44,826 nucleotides of DNA from Bacteroidota bacterium (lineage in GTDB: Bacteria > Bacteroidota > Ignavibacteria > Ignavibacteriales > Melioribacteraceae): contig JAHJTX010000096.1 in assembly GCA_018829545.1 (NCBI GenBank), positions 1 through 44,826 of the forward strand, read 5' to 3'. The position numbers and the translations under genes are program-made. The notes under the pieces were generated by a model. That model did not search any database, was not told the DNA's origin, and saw nothing but the letters and a program-made list of their open reading frames with translations. Within the stretch, counting starts at the first letter, position 1, and each line of letters begins with the position of its first letter. Of this stretch, positions 43,397 to 44,826 are shown piece after piece.

Positions 43397-43849
43397 GTGG
43401 AAAAAGAAAAAGCTCACGATCAGTTCAAAAAATTCTTAAAAGAAGGTAAGCACAGAATTACGCCTGAAAGATTTGAGGTTTTAGACTATGTTCTCGAATT
43501 CAAGGGTCATTTCGGCGCGGACGAACTTTTTGTTGAAATGAAAAATAACAATTCCAATGTTTCGCGGGCTACAGTTTACAACTCTTTGGAACTGCTGGCA
43601 CAATGCGATTTGCTGTCAAAGCGCAATTTTGGTGAAAATAAATCTTATTACGAATCGGCGTTTAACAGAAAGAACCATGACCATTTGATATGCACGGATT
43701 GCGGTTCCATTAAAGAATTCAGCACGGCTAAAATCACGGATATCGTGGATAAAATCTGCACGGATCTTGGATTCGAAAGTTCCGGTTATTCGTTCAATAT
43801 ATTCGGCAAGTGCAGTAATAATACAAAATGCAGTCATCATAAAAAGTAG
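43397..43849 (+). CDS. Fur-family transcriptional regulator
   Basis: The 150-residue protein has the winged helix with HRITPERFEVLDYVL and SRATVYNSLELLAQC, then the metal-binding core with NHDHLICTDCG (first CxxC) and a second cysteine pair in KCSNNTKC. It starts at a GTG and has no obvious ribosome-binding site. The exact class (Fur, PerR or Zur) cannot be fixed; the neighbouring peroxiredoxin makes PerR possible, but no binding site was found. The MBL gene follows after 18 bp. Confidence 0.9.
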   Translation: MEKEKAHDQFKKFLKEGKHRITPERFEVLDYVLEFKGHFGADELFVEMKNNNSNVSRATVYNSLELLAQCDLLSKRNFGENKSYYESAFNRKNHDHLICTDCGSIKEFSTAKITDIVDKICTDLGFESSGYSFNIFGKCSNNTKCSHHKK

Positions 43850-43867
43850 AATGACTGTTAAATAAAT

Positions 43868-44584
43868 ATGAATAAAAAGTATATCCAAAAATATCCGCTG
43901 GTATGGCAAAAAGATGATTTGTATTTGGAAATTTTTTGCTCCATTCCAAATATTGCTACCGGAATAGTTTTAACTACCGATGACAGTAAATTCGTAATTG
44001 ATCCGGGTGACGGTATTTTGCGCGATTTGAATAAAAATTTTTCCAAAGAAGATATTCTGGATTTTTCGGACGTATTTATAAGTCATGGACATCACGATCA
44101 TGTAGGCGGCGTGTGGTCTTTTTTAACGTATTTATTTGTAATGAAAAGAACGAACCCATTAAACATTTATTTTCCTGAAGGCTGCAAAGAAATCATCAGT
44201 ATTCATAAAGCTTTTACGGAAGTTTATGCTGCCGAACTAACTTACAGAATAAATTTGAGTCAAATCGATTCTGCGGTTAAAATTAAAATCGGAGAGATAA
44301 CTGTTGAACCGTTTGAAGTAATTCATAAAGAGCATGGAGAAAGCGGAGATGCGGAGTTTGTGCCTTCCTTAGGTTACAAATTTAATTATGCAAAAAAATC
44401 AATTTGTTACGGCGGCGACACTGCATATTGCAAAAACCTTGTGGAAATGGCAAAAGGAAGCGATTTAGCAATAATTGAAGCCGGCGCCGAAAATGAAGAC
44501 GATGACATGCATATGACAATTGAACAAGCCGTTAAAATCGGTAAAACCGCAAAAGAATTTTTTCTTGTCCACGTCCCAGAATAA
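43868..44584 (+). CDS. Metallo-beta-lactamase-fold hydrolase
   Basis: The 238-residue protein has the zinc motif ISHGHHDHVGG (H73, H75, D77, H78) and the later GDTAYC aspartate and C-terminal LVHVPE histidine, which completes an RNase Z-like site. The fold covers many hydrolases, so the substrate is unknown. The stop falls shortly before the hexamer repeat array; the terminal residues fit a natural end, so I do not call it truncated. It is probably cotranscribed with the regulator. Confidence 0.88.
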   Translation: MNKKYIQKYPLVWQKDDLYLEIFCSIPNIATGIVLTTDDSKFVIDPGDGILRDLNKNFSKEDILDFSDVFISHGHHDHVGGVWSFLTYLFVMKRTNPLNIYFPEGCKEIISIHKAFTEVYAAELTYRINLSQIDSAVKIKIGEITVEPFEVIHKEHGESGDAEFVPSLGYKFNYAKKSICYGGDTAYCKNLVEMAKGSDLAIIEAGAENEDDDMHMTIEQAVKIGKTAKEFFLVHVPE

Positions 44585-44608
44585 TCAATTTCCCTTCTGG
44601 AAAAGCCT

Positions 44609-44808
44609 TAATCCTACTCATAATCCTAATCTTGGTCTTAATCTTAATCCTACTCTTACTCTGCCTACAAACAAATACGAGTACGATTATGACTATGATT
44701 ATGATTAAGATTATGATTAAGATTATGATTAAGATTATGATTAAGATTATGATTAAGATTATGATTAAGATTATGATTAAGATTATGATTAAGATTATGA
44801 TTAAGATT
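44609..44808. repeat. Hexamer/12-mer tandem repeat with inverted arm
   Basis: Bases 44609-44662 are nine degenerate hexamers of type TAATCC/TACTCT, followed by a 16-base spacer. From 44679 the opposite-sense hexamers GAGTAC, GATTAT, GACTAT and so on lead into nine perfect copies of the 12-mer ATGATTAAGATT (44701-44808). The two halves are reverse complements in type and could fold into a long imperfect hairpin. No gene is seen from 44585 to the window end. Confidence 0.85.
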
Positions 44809-44826
44809 TAGAAAAACACCTAAATA

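Noticed and set aside
44520-44708. Plus-strand open frame with a YDYDYDYD end
   Set aside because: It overlaps the MBL gene out of frame and its low-complexity end comes only from the hexamer repeat.
44609-44808. CRISPR array
   Set aside because: The units are 6-12 bp with no spacers, so this is a simple tandem repeat.

Overview
The window looks like a chromosomal segment of a low-GC Gram-negative bacterium from the Bacteroidota/Chlorobiota lineage, most likely an Ignavibacteria-type organism. This is an inference from gene content and order (efp-accB-accC, BatA-like VWA proteins, LytR_C next to rsfS, an HU-CCDC81/SPOR protein, many secreted TPR and beta-barrel proteins) and from several upstream sites matching the Bacteroidota -7 element TAnnTTTG, one with a TTTG box 21 bp upstream. 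I could not run a phylogeny.

Layout. 1-7.3 kb, minus strand: a tight run of an N4C/N6A-type DNA methyltransferase, xseA, xseB, dxs, a Gfo/Idh/MocA oxidoreductase, a PhoB-type response regulator and its histidine kinase, which is cut inside the H-box by a repeat. 7.4-11.6 kb, plus strand: surE, a VWA-like membrane protein, hemerythrin and comF. 11.9-15.6 kb, minus: argS, rsfS, a LytR_C protein, a secreted protein and a RidA-family protein. 15.7-25.3 kb: mazG (plus), then on the minus strand phoH, a LysM protein, a coiled-coil lipoprotein, radC (apparently with a CTG start), a TPR protein, guaA, gcvH, accC, accB, efp and a membrane TPR protein. 25.3-27.6 kb, minus: a PHP-domain protein, a small alpha/beta-barrel protein and dapF. 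27.7-29.9 kb, plus: an NHL-repeat secreted protein and three membrane proteins.

29.9-39.5 kb, minus, is the most distinctive region. It is a seven-gene apparent operon: a two-domain isoprenoid-alcohol/phosphate-kinase-like membrane protein (VTE5-like plus DUF92/VTE6-like), a 990-residue periplasmic TPR protein, an outer-membrane beta-barrel with a TonB-box-like N-terminus but little room for a plug, an HU-like/SPOR chimera, and ExbB, ExbD and TonB. It reads as a dedicated energised envelope machine. Its head carries a 119-bp MITE-like element whose terminal repeat supplies the first start codon. A second copy, 116/119 identical and inverted, lies at 42.9 kb with a perfect 9-bp target duplication.

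39.7-42.9 kb, minus: a TPR protein, tRNA-Leu(GAG), and a four-gene unit bcp, PTPS-like, folE, SDR, whose last three members match the three enzyme types of tetrahydrobiopterin synthesis (GTP cyclohydrolase I, 6-pyruvoyl-tetrahydropterin synthase, SDR reductase). 43.0-44.6 kb: dodecin (minus), then a Fur-family regulator and an MBL-fold hydrolase (plus). The window ends in a hexamer/12-mer repeat array with an inverted arm.

Most genes are ordinary housekeeping genes. The unusual signals are the envelope operon, the MITE pair, the kinase fusion, the pterin operon, the CTG start of radC, the phoH start inside a terminator hairpin, and the repeat-truncated kinase.
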